64,000 nt of DNA from Carnimonas nigrificans ATCC BAA-78 (GCF_000526695.1 NZ_JAGO01000010.1:434001-498000), one strand, 5' to 3'; numbered from the stretch's first letter, positions 20,694 through 29,381 are shown. Notes: generated by a model from the letters alone, not told the origin. Numbers and translations are program-made.

Positions 20694-21602
20694 TCAGACC
20701 GAACGTACAGGCAGCGGCGAGCCTTCCTCCGATGAAATGCGACGGCGCCCACGCCAGCGGCGCGCCAGATAACCGCGATATGGCGATCCAATCAGCGTGA
20801 GAAGAAACAGCGCAAACTGCACCAGCACAATACAGGAACCGGGCGATAGATTGGCATGGAAGGCGATCAGCAAACCGCTCCACACCGCCAGCATGGATGC
20901 GGCAATGCCAATCATCATGCCGGTGACAAAGCGGCGCGACATCAATGTGCCAATGGCCCCAGGCGTCACCAGCATCGCAATGGCCTGCACCAGCCCCACC
21001 GCCTGTAGCGTTGCTATCGTCGTTAGCGCCAGACACATCAACAGCAGCATGTTCAGTACAGTGGTATTCAACCCTGCTACGCGGGCCTGCACGGCATCGA
21101 AACAGAACAGTTTGAGATCACTGAACCTGCACGCGACGATCAGCAGCGCCAGCCCTCCCGCGCTCAATAGCTGAAGGCGCGCCTCCTGAGTAATTCCAAG
21201 CAGGTGCCCCAGTAACACATGGGAAAAGTGCACATTGCTCGACACCGTGCTCATCAGAATCAGGCCCAGCGCTAAAAACCCGGTGAAGCAGATACCCAGA
21301 GCCGTATCGGCCTTGATGCGCGAGCGGCGATTCACCCAGCCCGCCAGCAATACGCACAGAATACCGCTGACCATCGCTCCCACCAGCAGCGGCACCGCTG
21401 CCAGCCACGCCAGAATAATGCCCGGCAGCACGGCGTGCGACACTGCATCACCGACCAGTGACCAGCCCTTGCTGACGACAAAGCAGGAGACCACGGCACA
21501 GCACAGCGCACCGAAACAGCCCACCCATAGCGCTTCCCACATGAAATCGAAGGTGAAAGGGACTATCGCCCACTGCCAGACAGCATGCCATGAGTTGCTC
21601 AC
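20694..21602 (-). CDS. sitD: Mn/Fe ABC transporter permease, SitD-like
   Basis: Inner-membrane permease of a cluster 9 (Zn/Mn/Fe) ABC importer. The 302-aa product has about 8 hydrophobic helices and the family phrases GDAVSHAVLPG, AVGLVQAIAMLVTPGA and FDAVQARVAGL. The start is a GTG at 21602 that overlaps the sitC stop by 4 bases (GTGA) and has an AGGAGGAG ribosome site; an upstream in-frame start lacks this. The short basic C-terminal tail (RRWRGRRRIS) is cytoplasmic. Last gene of sitABCD. Confidence 0.88.
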   Translation of the reverse strand: MSNSWHAVWQWAIVPFTFDFMWEALWVGCFGALCCAVVSCFVVSKGWSLVGDAVSHAVLPGIILAWLAAVPLLVGAMVSGILCVLLAGWVNRRSRIKADTALGICFTGFLALGLILMSTVSSNVHFSHVLLGHLLGITQEARLQLLSAGGLALLIVACRFSDLKLFCFDAVQARVAGLNTTVLNMLLLMCLALTTIATLQAVGLVQAIAMLVTPGAIGTLMSRRFVTGMMIGIAASMLAVWSGLLIAFHANLSPGSCIVLVQFALFLLTLIGSPYRGYLARRWRGRRRISSEEGSPLPVRSV

Positions 21603-22441
21603 CGCACTCCTCCTCGGGCAGAACACAGCCAGCCCATACCGCGCGGGGAGCACAGCAATATCGGGAAAAACACGATAAATTGCAGCAGTACCACCACTCC
21701 ACCAGCGGAAACATCAAGAAAATAGCTCAGATAGACGCCACCGAAGGCCAGGCCACCTCCCAGCAGTGCCGCATATAGCAGCATGGCGGGGAAGCGTCGC
21801 GTCAACAAAAATGCCGTTGCGCCAGGCGTAATCAACATCGCCATGACCAGAATTGCACCGACCGCCTGTAGCGCCGCAACCGCTACCAGAGCAATCAACG
21901 CAAGCATCAGTAGCTGTAACCCGCGCACAGATAACCCCTGACCAATGGTCTGCTGCTCATCGAAGGTAAACAGCAGTAAATCCTTCCAGCGCAATGCGAT
22001 CACGCCAATGCAGAACAGTGAGATCACCAGCAGTTGGAGAGCATCATGAGGGGCAATTCCCAACAGATTGCCAAACAGGATGGTGGTCAATGACAGCATC
22101 GACGGGAATGCCGAAATCAGCAGCATTCCCACGGCGAAGAAGGCAGTAAACATGATACCAATGGAAGTGTCGCCCTTAAGCCCGCTGAGCTTGCGTAATC
22201 CACCAATGCCCACTGCCGCCAGCATTCCCGAGATAAAAGCGCCTACTACCAGCGGCCAGGCCATCAAGTGCGATACCACCACACCAGGCACCACCGCATG
22301 TGATAACGCATCTCCCAGCAGCGACCAGCCTTTAAGAATAACGAAGCACGACAGCAGTCCGCAGGTGACGCCAATCAGCGTCGCTACCCAGAAGCCACGC
22401 ACCATAAAACTGTAGGCAAAAGGGTCCAGCAGCACGCTCAT
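21599..22441 (-). CDS. sitC: Mn/Fe ABC transporter permease, SitC-like
   Basis: Second permease of the importer, 280 aa, with about 8 membrane helices. It begins MSVLLDPFAYSFMVRGFWVATLIG and contains GDALSHAVVPGVV, GDTSIGIMFTAFFAVGM, FDEQQTIGQGLSV and AVGAILVMAMLITPGATAFLL, all typical of YfeC/SitC. It overlaps sitB by 4 bases (ATGA) and sitD by 4 bases, so the three genes are translationally coupled. It is clearly homologous to sitD, and the two would form a heterodimeric channel. Confidence 0.9.
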   Translation of the reverse strand: MSVLLDPFAYSFMVRGFWVATLIGVTCGLLSCFVILKGWSLLGDALSHAVVPGVVVSHLMAWPLVVGAFISGMLAAVGIGGLRKLSGLKGDTSIGIMFTAFFAVGMLLISAFPSMLSLTTILFGNLLGIAPHDALQLLVISLFCIGVIALRWKDLLLFTFDEQQTIGQGLSVRGLQLLMLALIALVAVAALQAVGAILVMAMLITPGATAFLLTRRFPAMLLYAALLGGGLAFGGVYLSYFLDVSAGGVVVLLQFIVFFPILLCSPRGMGWLCSARGGVR

Positions 22442-23289
22442 TGTGGATATTCCGGCAGCTGTGAACGGCTCATCGCTACGTTACCTTCACCAGCTACTGC
22501 GCCAGTGACCTTGAGTAGCTCGTTGACCACGCCACCAAAAGTGTTACCGAGATGGGTTGCGGTGAAGGTGTGAGCAGTAGGCCCGCAGGCGATCACGCGC
22601 CGGTTGAGCATCATCACCTGATCGCTGTAATCGGGCACCGACGACAGATTGTGCGTCACCACCATGATAGTAGTACCAGCATTTCGCTCTTCACGCAGAA
22701 TATCCAGCAGGTCATTTTCGGTCGTCATGTCAACGCCCGTAAACGGCTCGTCGAGCAGCATCAGGCGCGCGTGCTGGGCCAGCGCTCGGGCGATGAACAC
22801 GCGCTTTTTCTGCCCTCCGGACAGCTCGCCTATCTGACGCCTGGCGACGGCCTGCATTCCTACCCGTTCGAGGCTTTGCGCTACCCGCCGCTTGTCATCA
22901 CGGGAGGGAATGCGCAGCCAGTTCATCTGCCCCTGGCGCCCCATCATCACGACATCCTGTACCGATACCGGAAAATCCCAGTCGATATCATCACTTTGCG
23001 GCACGTAGGCGATGGTGTTGCGCTTCAACATGCGATTGACCGCCCCACCAAACAGCCGAACACTGCCACGATGCGGGCGCTGAATGCCCATCAGCGCCTT
23101 GCACAAGGTGGATTTACCACCGCCGTTCGCCCCCAGCACCGCACAGATCGCACCGCTCGGTAGCTGGGCACTAACATCATCAAGCGCAATAACGCCGTTG
23201 CTGTAGCCAACGCTCAGATGCTGGATATCGACGGCGATGCTTCCATTATTTGCTGTCAACGCCAAACCCCTTAACGATGGTGTTCGCAT
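22438..23289 (-). CDS. sitB: Mn/Fe ABC transporter ATPase, SitB-like
   Basis: ATPase subunit of the importer, up to 283 aa. It has Walker A GANGGGKST, Q-loop (AYVPQSDDIDWDFPVSVQDVVMMGR), signature LSGGQKKR, Walker B RLMLLDEP with F-T-G-V-D following, and the H-loop MVVTHN. The ATG at 23289 overlaps sitA by 44 bases and has no ribosome site. A TTG at 23259 preceded by AAGGGG is a good alternative start and would leave a 14-base overlap. Confidence 0.9.
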   Translation of the reverse strand: MRTPSLRGLALTANNGSIAVDIQHLSVGYSNGVIALDDVSAQLPSGAICAVLGANGGGKSTLCKALMGIQRPHRGSVRLFGGAVNRMLKRNTIAYVPQSDDIDWDFPVSVQDVVMMGRQGQMNWLRIPSRDDKRRVAQSLERVGMQAVARRQIGELSGGQKKRVFIARALAQHARLMLLDEPFTGVDMTTENDLLDILREERNAGTTIMVVTHNLSSVPDYSDQVMMLNRRVIACGPTAHTFTATHLGNTFGGVVNELLKVTGAVAGEGNVAMSRSQLPEYPQ

Positions 23290-24166
23290 TATGTCGAAGC
23301 ATGCTTAAGTAGTCGGGAACCGGGCCATCCTTTTTCGACAGCGAATCGACATAGAGCACTCCACCAAAGGCGGCTCCGGCTTCGCTCGCGACCTGCTTCA
23401 TGGCTCGATCACTGACGGTGCTCTCACAGAACACCACCGGCACCTTGTTCTGCCTTACTGCATCAACCACATGCCGCACCTGACGGGGCGTGCCCTCTTC
23501 TTCCGAGTTCACCGCCCACAAGTAGAGCTCCTTGAAGCCGTAATCGCGGGCCAGGTAAGAGAATGCTCCTTCACAGGTCGCCAGTTGGCGACGCGCTTCC
23601 GGAATGCGTGCCAGTTGCTCGGCAATTGGCGTATTGAGTGCCGCGATACGCTGGTTGTAGCGCTCGGCATTAACACGATATGTCTCCGCATTGGCGGGAT
23701 CGAGCTTGATAAATGCGTCGCGAATATTGTTGACGTAAATGGCAGCGTTGGCCGGCGATATCCAGCCATGAGGATTGGGCCGGCCTTCATACTGCCCTTC
23801 GCGCAGCGATATCGGTTTGATGCCTTCTGACAGCACCGCTACCGGCGTCGATTTCAGGTTGCCGTAGAAGCGCTCGAACCAGCGCTCCAGCCCCAGCCCA
23901 TTCCACAACACCAGATCCGCACCGCGTGCCTTGATGATATCCTGCGGCGTAGGCTCGTAATCGTGGATCTCGGCGCCAGGCGGGGTAATAGAAACCACCT
24001 TGAGCTTGTCGCCCGCCACGTTCTGGGCCATATCCTGAATAACGGTAAAGGTCGTAGCGACCACCTTCTGGTGTGAGGGTGGCGAAGGATCAGCCGCCGC
24101 GCCCTGCGACATCACCAGCAATGCAGCGGCGGCAGACATGAAGAACAGACGAAGCACCATGCTCAT
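23246..24166 (-). CDS. sitA: Mn/Fe periplasmic binding protein, SitA-like
   Basis: Cluster A-I metal-binding protein that delivers Mn2+ or Fe2+ to the SitBCD transporter. The 306-aa protein has a Sec signal peptide (cleavage near AAA-DPS, about residue 25). It keeps likely metal ligands: His in EIHDYEPTPQD, His in NPHGWISP, Glu in CEGAFSYLARDYGFKELYLW, and Asp in LYVDSLS. There is no His-rich loop as in ZnuA, which favours Mn/Fe over Zn. The ATG at 24166 has GGGAG 9 bases upstream. First gene of the operon. Confidence 0.9.
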   Translation of the reverse strand: MSMVLRLFFMSAAAALLVMSQGAAADPSPPSHQKVVATTFTVIQDMAQNVAGDKLKVVSITPPGAEIHDYEPTPQDIIKARGADLVLWNGLGLERWFERFYGNLKSTPVAVLSEGIKPISLREGQYEGRPNPHGWISPANAAIYVNNIRDAFIKLDPANAETYRVNAERYNQRIAALNTPIAEQLARIPEARRQLATCEGAFSYLARDYGFKELYLWAVNSEEEGTPRQVRHVVDAVRQNKVPVVFCESTVSDRAMKQVASEAGAAFGGVLYVDSLSKKDGPVPDYLSMLRHNANTIVKGFGVDSK

Positions 24167-24193
24167 CGAACATCACTCCCAATGATCGAAACA

Positions 24194-24224
24194 GGCAAAA
24201 AAGAGCCGCCCGGTTGGGGGCGGC
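24194..24224 (-). terminator. Intrinsic terminator inside the sitA leader
   Basis: On the minus strand GCCGCCC-CCAACC-GGGCGGC (24224-24205) is followed at once by TCTTTTTTGCC. It lies about 30 bases upstream of the sitA start and just downstream of the presumed promoter, so it may attenuate the operon. On the plus strand there is no T-run. Confidence 0.7.
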
Positions 24225-24244
24225 CCAAGTCGATATGGACGCTC

Positions 24245-24262
24245 ATAATAACAATGATTCAC
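24245..24262 (-). promoter_or_regulatory. Fur-like operator upstream of sitA
   Basis: ATAATAACAATGATTCAC matches 13 of 18 positions of the core Fur consensus ATAATGATAATCATTATC by eye. A TATTAT -10-like element overlaps it on the minus strand. Fur or a related metal regulator is the natural controller of sit operons; binding is inferred. Confidence 0.5.
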
Positions 24263-24573
24263 ATATGAAAATAAAGTGAAATTGATAAACCATGGTTAAT
24301 ATTAAGCTTGAGTTCAACTACCTCTGATGGCGCTGGGCAACGCATAAATAGATGGTAGTAAATTAACCAAAAAAGCGGGCAGAAAGTGCAGAGACGACGC
24401 CAGTTACGCTATGCTGTGCCAATTATTCAGAAATACCGCAGTGGGATTCTCAGCGCTCGGAGCATGGTCAATGGCTTTCATTGTGATGGCCTGCGTCCGG
24501 CTCTCTGGCGCTCGCATGCTGCGGGTCTGGGCACTCATTCGTAACCGTGTTTCCGCGAGGCTTTAGTCACACC
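24263..24573. other. Divergent region between sitA and pncB
   Basis: AT-rich near 24260-24380 and then of ordinary composition. It probably carries the -35 element for sitA and the promoter of pncB. No gene or further structured element was recognised. Confidence 0.5.
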
Positions 24574-25743
24574 ATGCTGGTATCCATGCTCGACAATGAC
24601 TTTTACAAGTTCACCATGCAGAACGCGGTTATCAAGCTGTTTCCGCGTGCCCTCGCCCGCTACGCACTGATTGATCGCGATAATCGCGAATATCCCGAAG
24701 GGTTTGCCCAGCGCCTGCGCAGCGCCGTCGATGCCATGCGTGAGCTTGCATTAACGTCGGAGGAGTGCGACTTCCTTGAAGAGACCTGCCCCTATCTCGA
24801 CCCTACCTATCGGGATTTTCTGCAAGGCTTTCGCTACGACCCCAGCGAAGTGACCATTTCCCAGCAAGGTTCGTCGCTGTCGGTTGAGGTTGAAGGATTG
24901 TGGTATCGCACCATTTTGTGGGAAATCCCGCTGTTGGCACTGGTCAGCGAGCTTTATTTCGAAGGGCTGGAAGCACCGCGCGACAGTGATGAAGAAGTGC
25001 TCGCCAGAACCCGCAAAAAGATAGAGCACTACCGTCACCTGGGGCTTAAGGTGGCAGAGTTCGGCACGCGCCGTCGCTACAGCTTTGCCCTGCACGACAA
25101 GATCGTCGATGTGCTGCATCGCTACGGCGAATCCACCTTTGTCGGCACCAGCAATGTCTATCTGGCCTACCGGCACGGGGTTAAACCGCTCGGCACCCAC
25201 GCCCATGAGTGGTTTATGTTCCACGCAGCGCACTATGGCTTCAAGGTCGCCAACAAGGTGTCACTGAACAACTGGGTCGATGTGTATCGCGGCGATCTGG
25301 GCATCGCCCTGACCGACACCTTCACCACCGATGCCTTCTTCAGAAGCTTCGACAAGATGCTCGCCAAGCTCTTCGATGGCCTGCGCCACGATAGCGGAGA
25401 CCCCATCGACTTCGCTGAAAGGGCCATCGCTCACTACACCGCCCTGGGCATTGATCCCCACAGCAAGGTGATTATCTTCTCGGATGCCCTTGATCCCGAG
25501 AAGGTGGAGCGCATTGTGCGTTTTTGCAGCGGCAGAATCGGCATGTCCTTCGGCATTGGCACCAACTTCACCAACGATGTGGGCCTTAAGCCGATGAATA
25601 TCGTCATGAAGATGACCTCCACCAGAACCGACGACCACAGCAGTTGGCTGCCCACCGTTAAGCTGTCCGATATTGCCGGCAAGAACACCGGCGACCCTGA
25701 CATGATCAAGCTGGCGCGCCAGATTCTGGATATCAACGCATAA
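24574..25743 (+). CDS. pncB: Nicotinate phosphoribosyltransferase
   Basis: Makes nicotinate mononucleotide from nicotinate and PRPP in NAD salvage. The 389-aa product starts MLVSMLDNDFYKFTMQNAV and has EFGTRRRYS, FVGTSNVYLA, GTHAHEWFM, the LRHDSGDP motif with the phosphorylated-histidine region, SDALDPEKV and FGIGTNFTND. A GTG at 24547 would add nine residues; the ATG at 24574 is preferred from family N-termini. Monocistronic: the sit operon is divergent and a strong terminator follows. Confidence 0.95.
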   Translation: MLVSMLDNDFYKFTMQNAVIKLFPRALARYALIDRDNREYPEGFAQRLRSAVDAMRELALTSEECDFLEETCPYLDPTYRDFLQGFRYDPSEVTISQQGSSLSVEVEGLWYRTILWEIPLLALVSELYFEGLEAPRDSDEEVLARTRKKIEHYRHLGLKVAEFGTRRRYSFALHDKIVDVLHRYGESTFVGTSNVYLAYRHGVKPLGTHAHEWFMFHAAHYGFKVANKVSLNNWVDVYRGDLGIALTDTFTTDAFFRSFDKMLAKLFDGLRHDSGDPIDFAERAIAHYTALGIDPHSKVIIFSDALDPEKVERIVRFCSGRIGMSFGIGTNFTNDVGLKPMNIVMKMTSTRTDDHSSWLPTVKLSDIAGKNTGDPDMIKLARQILDINA

Positions 25744-25765
25744 ACGCCCCCAGGCTCTAACGCAC

Positions 25766-25802
25766 AAGGCCCGTTTGGAGAATTGATCCAAACGGGCCTT
25801 GT
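25766..25802. terminator. Bidirectional terminator after pncB
   Basis: Perfect 14-bp stem AAGGCCCGTTTGGA / TCCAAACGGGCCTT (25766-25779, 25787-25800) with a 7-base loop. It sits between convergent pncB and the 101-aa unknown gene. Confidence 0.85.
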
Positions 25803-25853
25803 CGTGATAACGCGCCGAGTCTGCGTCAGCGCTTCAATCAGGCTATGGGAGCC

Positions 25854-26159
25854 TCAGGCGCGGCGCAGCAGCTTGCCGTCGTCCTGCTCAACTTCAGTAT
25901 CAGCAGTCGAATTGTCGCTGGAACTGGAACCAGCCTGCGAGCGTGCGCGAGCCATTTCCATCAGGCTATCCAACTGTTCAACGCTGATATCAACGCGTTC
26001 GATACTACCACTCTCTTCCCACAGCACTTCCAGTATGGGGCGTGCATGGTACTGATTCAGGCCGATGACACGGCCAATCCGATCGTTCTCGGCATCGCGC
26101 AGAGTAGAACCGAGCAGGTAGTGAATGTCGCTGACGAGAGGTGCTTTTCTGTAGCGCAT
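25854..26159 (-). CDS. Conserved-looking hypothetical protein, 101 aa
   Basis: Function not recognised. The protein has an ordered N-terminal part (about 1-72: LLGSTLRDAENDRIGRVIGLNQYHARPILEVLWEESGSIERVDISVEQLDSLMEMAR) and a disordered Ser/Asp/Glu-rich tail. The phrase GSTLRDAENDRIGRVIGL faintly recalls a PRC-barrel strand pattern, but this is not strong enough for a domain call. Coding is supported by the ordered composition, the flanking bidirectional terminator and the codon usage. No good ribosome site is visible before the ATG. Confidence 0.6.
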   Translation of the reverse strand: MRYRKAPLVSDIHYLLGSTLRDAENDRIGRVIGLNQYHARPILEVLWEESGSIERVDISVEQLDSLMEMARARSQAGSSSSDNSTADTEVEQDDGKLLRRA

Positions 26160-27008
26160 GACAAGATACCGACGAGTTACTGTTCACAAGGATGGGGAGC
26201 CGCCCCGCGCTAACCCAGAGAGCGAGGCAAGCCTTCCTGATCAGTGAAGCTCTTTCAACAGAGCCCACTCTCACACTTCCGTTACTCAATCGGGCAATCA
26301 GAAAACGCAATCAACATGAACGGCCTGGCGCAACACCGTGTGCGTCAGGCTACCGCTTGCAGGCTCAGGATTCCCTAAAGGAGGCAACGCTTATGCAAGC
26401 GTAAGGCGAAAGAAGAAATTTTCCAAGGGATAACGGCAATATTCCTCTACTTTCTTTGTGCAAAATCGAGGAATATCGGGAAAAGCGATGCAGTTGAAGC
26501 GGTAATTAGCAGAAAGTAGTAGATAAAGAGCTTCACGTTGCGGCTCGGCAAGGTGGAAGTCTTCGCCATGAAAGTATTCAAACTCAATAAAGGGAGGGAA
26601 GGAAGCTGTTCCCTTATATTAGGCGTTGATGAACGCCTGATCTCTTCATCCTCGGGGCTTCCCCGCTGCTCTCGGCTCGCCTTCTGCACCATCATGCAGT
26701 CGCCAGTGCTTTTATATACCTGAAGAAGCGCCCTTCATCGTTCCATCCGCAGATACTGGTGAAGCCTTGCAGTCAGGCGCCACAGCTCACTCTTTGCGGA
26801 ATCTCACTTGTCCGGCTACCTTGAAAGTATGCGGTGTCGAAAACCGTCATTACCGGCTAGTGCCATTGAAATTTCTCGCCAGTGACCAAACTGGATAATC
26901 AGACGCGGTAAAGCAGCTTCCTTGCTTGTTCACTGGCGCGCAAAGGTCAAACGGCCGTTCACTCTTGGCACTTCATTCTCAGCAGTTCACTCTCAAAGGA
27001 GCAGGCTC
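26160..27008. other. Gene-poor 850-bp region upstream of dodecin
   Basis: No convincing protein gene in any frame. It contains a consensus Shine-Dalgarno AAAGGAGG (26377-26384) followed by ATG CAA GCG TAA inside the hairpin ACGCTT-ATGC-AAGCGT (26387-26402). A longer imperfect inverted repeat follows, with arms TTTTCC/GGAAAA and AATATTCCTC/GAGGAATAT (about 26419-26483). A short stem AGGCGTT/AACGCCT lies near 26620. An RNA gene is possible, but none is recognised. Confidence 0.5.
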
Positions 27009-27215
27009 ATGGGCGATAACATCTACAAATCCATAGAACTTACCGGTTCATCCACTATTTCGATGGAGGATGCCATCAGTCAGGCAATTGCCAAGGCAAG
27101 CGAAACCGTCCACGACCTACAGTGGTTCGAAGTGACCAGCACCCGCGGTCATATCGAAAACGGCAAGGTGGCGCACTGGCAGGTCTCTCTCAAGGTTGGT
27201 TTCAAGCTGGCCTGA
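27009..27215 (+). CDS. Dodecin family flavin-binding protein
   Basis: Small dodecameric flavin-storage protein. The 68-aa product has the dodecin pattern: YKSIELTGSSTISMEDAISQAIAKASETVHDLQWFEV with the flavin-stacking tryptophan (about residue 37), then RGHIENGKVAHWQVSLKVGFKL. The ATG at 27009 has AAGGAG about 7 bases upstream, which fixes the start; the frame is open further up. It is monocistronic, with a strong hairpin after it. Flavin buffering fits with the FMN-riboswitch-controlled ribH2 elsewhere in this window. Confidence 0.93.
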   Translation: MGDNIYKSIELTGSSTISMEDAISQAIAKASETVHDLQWFEVTSTRGHIENGKVAHWQVSLKVGFKLA

Positions 27216-27243
27216 TAACGTTATAATTTGCCCGGACAAGCGA

Positions 27244-27286
27244 GCGGGATGCCACCCTTGATAGAGCGTGGCATCCCGCTTCCTTT
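27244..27286 (+). terminator. Terminator after dodecin
   Basis: Perfect 12-bp stem GCGGGATGCCAC / GTGGCATCCCGC (27244-27255, 27268-27279) with a 12-base loop, followed by TTCCTTTG. Confidence 0.8.
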
Positions 27287-27488
27287 GTGGGCGCACTACC
27301 GTAATCCCCAGCTTCACGCCCTTGTATATGCACTCCAGCCATGAATGCACGGCGCACTGCTTGTGGTAAAACAACGACGCGCACATAGTGCGCCTGTGCC
27401 GTATTGGTAGCCTCATGGCAACGGCTACTCACGATAATGCAACCGGCGATAACGACCTTGGCAACGCGAACGATGGTGAGCACATAAC

Positions 27489-28862
27489 ATGAAGATTCTG
27501 ATTCTCGGTGCAGGACAAGTCGGCGGCACTCTGGCAGAGCATCTGGCCAGTGAAGAGAACGACATTACCGTGATCGACACCGATCTACCGCGACTGCGTG
27601 AGCTGCACAATCGCTGCGAGATCAGCATCATGAATGGTCATGCGTCTCACCCCGCTGTGCTGGCCGAAGCCGGCTGTGATAGCGCTGACATGCTGGTCGC
27701 CGTCACCAGCAATGACGAGCTTAATATGGTGGCCTGTCAGGTGGCCCACTCACTGTTCAACACGCCCACCAAGATCGCCAGGGTGCGTTCCAGCGCCTAC
27801 CTGACACGCCGCGAGCTGTTCAATCCCAGCGCCATTCCGGTTGATGTGCTGATTAGCCCCGAGCAGGTCGTTACCACCCAGATCAGGCGCCTGATTGAAT
27901 ATCCCGGCGCGCTTCAGGTGCTCGACTTCGCCGAGGGGCGCGTGCAACTGGTGGCGATGAAGGTGTACGACGACAGCCCGCTGGTAAATCGCAAGCTCAA
28001 GTCGCTGCATGAAACGCCTGCGCGCCCTGATAGCTGGATTTGCGCAATATATCGCGGCAACAGGCCATTTATTCCCGATGGCAACACCATTATTCACCCC
28101 GAAGATGAAATCTTCTTTTTCGCTGCACGGGGCGATATTCGCAACGTGATGACCAGAATGAGGCGCGGCGGGCGCACCGTGCGTCAGGTGGTAATCGCGG
28201 GTGGCGGGCGCATTGGTGAGAAGCTGGCGCAGGCGCTCGAACCCAATCATCGCGTCAAGCTGATCGAACAGGACAACGACCGCTGCCAGGCGCTGGCCGA
28301 AATGTTCGACGACACCGTGATTCTGAATGGTTCGGCAACCTCCAAACGCCTGCTGATCGACGAAAATATCGACGAGTGCGACATTTACTGTGCGCTCACC
28401 AACGATGATGAAGTCAACGTGATGTCATCCATGCTGGCCAAGCGGCTGGGGGCGCGCAAGGTGCTGGCGCTGATTAACAACACCGCCTACGTCGATCTGG
28501 TGCAAGGAGCTGAAATAGATATCGCGATTTCACCGGAACAGGCGACCATCAGCAGTCTGCTGGCCTATCTTCGCCACGGTGAAGTGGTCAATGTGCAGGC
28601 GTTAAGACGCGGCGCGGCAGAGGCCATCGAGCTGGTCATCCATGGCAATTCACGCCATTCCGCCGTGGTAGGGCGTTCGATTCGGGAGCTGAATCTGCCT
28701 GAGAGCGCCACCATCGGCACCGTGATTCGCGGTGACGAAGTGCTGTTCGGCAAGGGGTCGCTACGCATCGAGGAAGGCGACCATTTGATTCTACTGGTCA
28801 CGGACAAACGCCAGTTGCGAGAAGTAGAGCGGCGTCTCCAGACCGATGGCCGGTTGCGCTGA
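27489..28862 (+). CDS. trkA: Trk potassium uptake regulatory subunit TrkA
   Basis: Cytoplasmic NAD(H)-binding subunit gating the TrkH/TrkG potassium channel. The 457-aa protein has two RCK units, each a Rossmann domain (GAGQVGGTLAEHLA at 7-20 and AGGGRIGEKLAQALE near 236-250) followed by a TrkA_C domain. Length and layout are standard. In many relatives it follows rsmB directly; here the argD-to-dodecin block separates them. The ATG start has a weak upstream site. Confidence 0.96.
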   Translation: MKILILGAGQVGGTLAEHLASEENDITVIDTDLPRLRELHNRCEISIMNGHASHPAVLAEAGCDSADMLVAVTSNDELNMVACQVAHSLFNTPTKIARVRSSAYLTRRELFNPSAIPVDVLISPEQVVTTQIRRLIEYPGALQVLDFAEGRVQLVAMKVYDDSPLVNRKLKSLHETPARPDSWICAIYRGNRPFIPDGNTIIHPEDEIFFFAARGDIRNVMTRMRRGGRTVRQVVIAGGGRIGEKLAQALEPNHRVKLIEQDNDRCQALAEMFDDTVILNGSATSKRLLIDENIDECDIYCALTNDDEVNVMSSMLAKRLGARKVLALINNTAYVDLVQGAEIDIAISPEQATISSLLAYLRHGEVVNVQALRRGAAEAIELVIHGNSRHSAVVGRSIRELNLPESATIGTVIRGDEVLFGKGSLRIEEGDHLILLVTDKRQLREVERRLQTDGRLR

Positions 28863-28880
28863 CCGTTGGATTTCAATTTA

Positions 28881-28904
28881 GATATGTTATAAAATAACAA
28901 AATT
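28881..28904. promoter_or_regulatory. Zur-like operator upstream of rpmE2
   Basis: TGTTAT-AAA-ATAACA (28885-28899) is a perfect inverted repeat that matches the gammaproteobacterial Zur core TGTTATANTATAACA at 13 of its 14 defined positions. It lies about 80 bases upstream of the zinc-independent L31 gene, a classical Zur target. Binding is inferred from sequence. Confidence 0.75.
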
Positions 28905-28979
28905 ACCAACGATCAACGCCCTTCTTTCCTGCTTTGGTTAAAGAGGCTGCCACGATTCTGTACTGCCAAGGAGTCCAAT

Positions 28980-29240
28980 ATGCGCGCCAATATTCATCCC
29001 GACTATCGTCAAGTCGTGTTCCACGATACCAATGCGGACACCTACTTCGTGGTCGGCTCGACTATCGAGACCAAAGAAACCATCGAATGGCAGGACGGCA
29101 ACACCTATCCCCTGGTAAAACTGGATGTCTCCTCCGCCTCACACCCCTTCTACACCGGCCAGCAGCGCGCGGTCAGCAGCGAAGGGCGCGCGGCCCAGTT
29201 CAAGCGCCGCTTCGGCTCGCTGGGCAGTCGTAAAGGTTAA
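28980..29240 (+). CDS. rpmE2: 50S ribosomal protein L31 type B (zinc-independent)
   Basis: Alternative L31 that replaces the zinc-ribbon form under zinc shortage. The 86-aa protein starts [16 protein letters not shown], has HPFYTGQQ and ends in [10 protein letters not shown], and has no cysteine, so it lacks the C4 zinc site of the A-type protein. AAGGAG lies 6 bases before the ATG. It is preceded by a strong Zur-like palindrome and followed by its own terminator, so it is a single-gene unit. Confidence 0.96.
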   Translation: MRANIHPDYRQVVFHDTNADTYFVVGSTIETKETIEWQDGNTYPLVKLDVSSASHPFYTGQQRAVSSEGRAAQFKRRFGSLGSRKG

Positions 29241-29280
29241 CGCGCTTTGCTAAACGCTTTTTTAAGCGCCAGAAAACGTG

Positions 29281-29319
29281 AAAAGGCGCTATCGGTGGAA
29301 GTCGATAGCGCCTTTTTGT
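29281..29319 (+). terminator. Terminator after rpmE2
   Basis: Stem AAAAGGCGCTATCG / CGATAGCGCCTTTT (29281-29294, 29303-29316) with an 8-base loop and a T5 run. The A-run on the other side means it could also serve the convergent ABM-protein operon. Confidence 0.9.
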
Positions 29320-29381
29320 AACCAAAGCAGCAGCGGAATAGCACTCAGCGTGGCTACCGCCATGCTCCTCGGCAGCTACGG

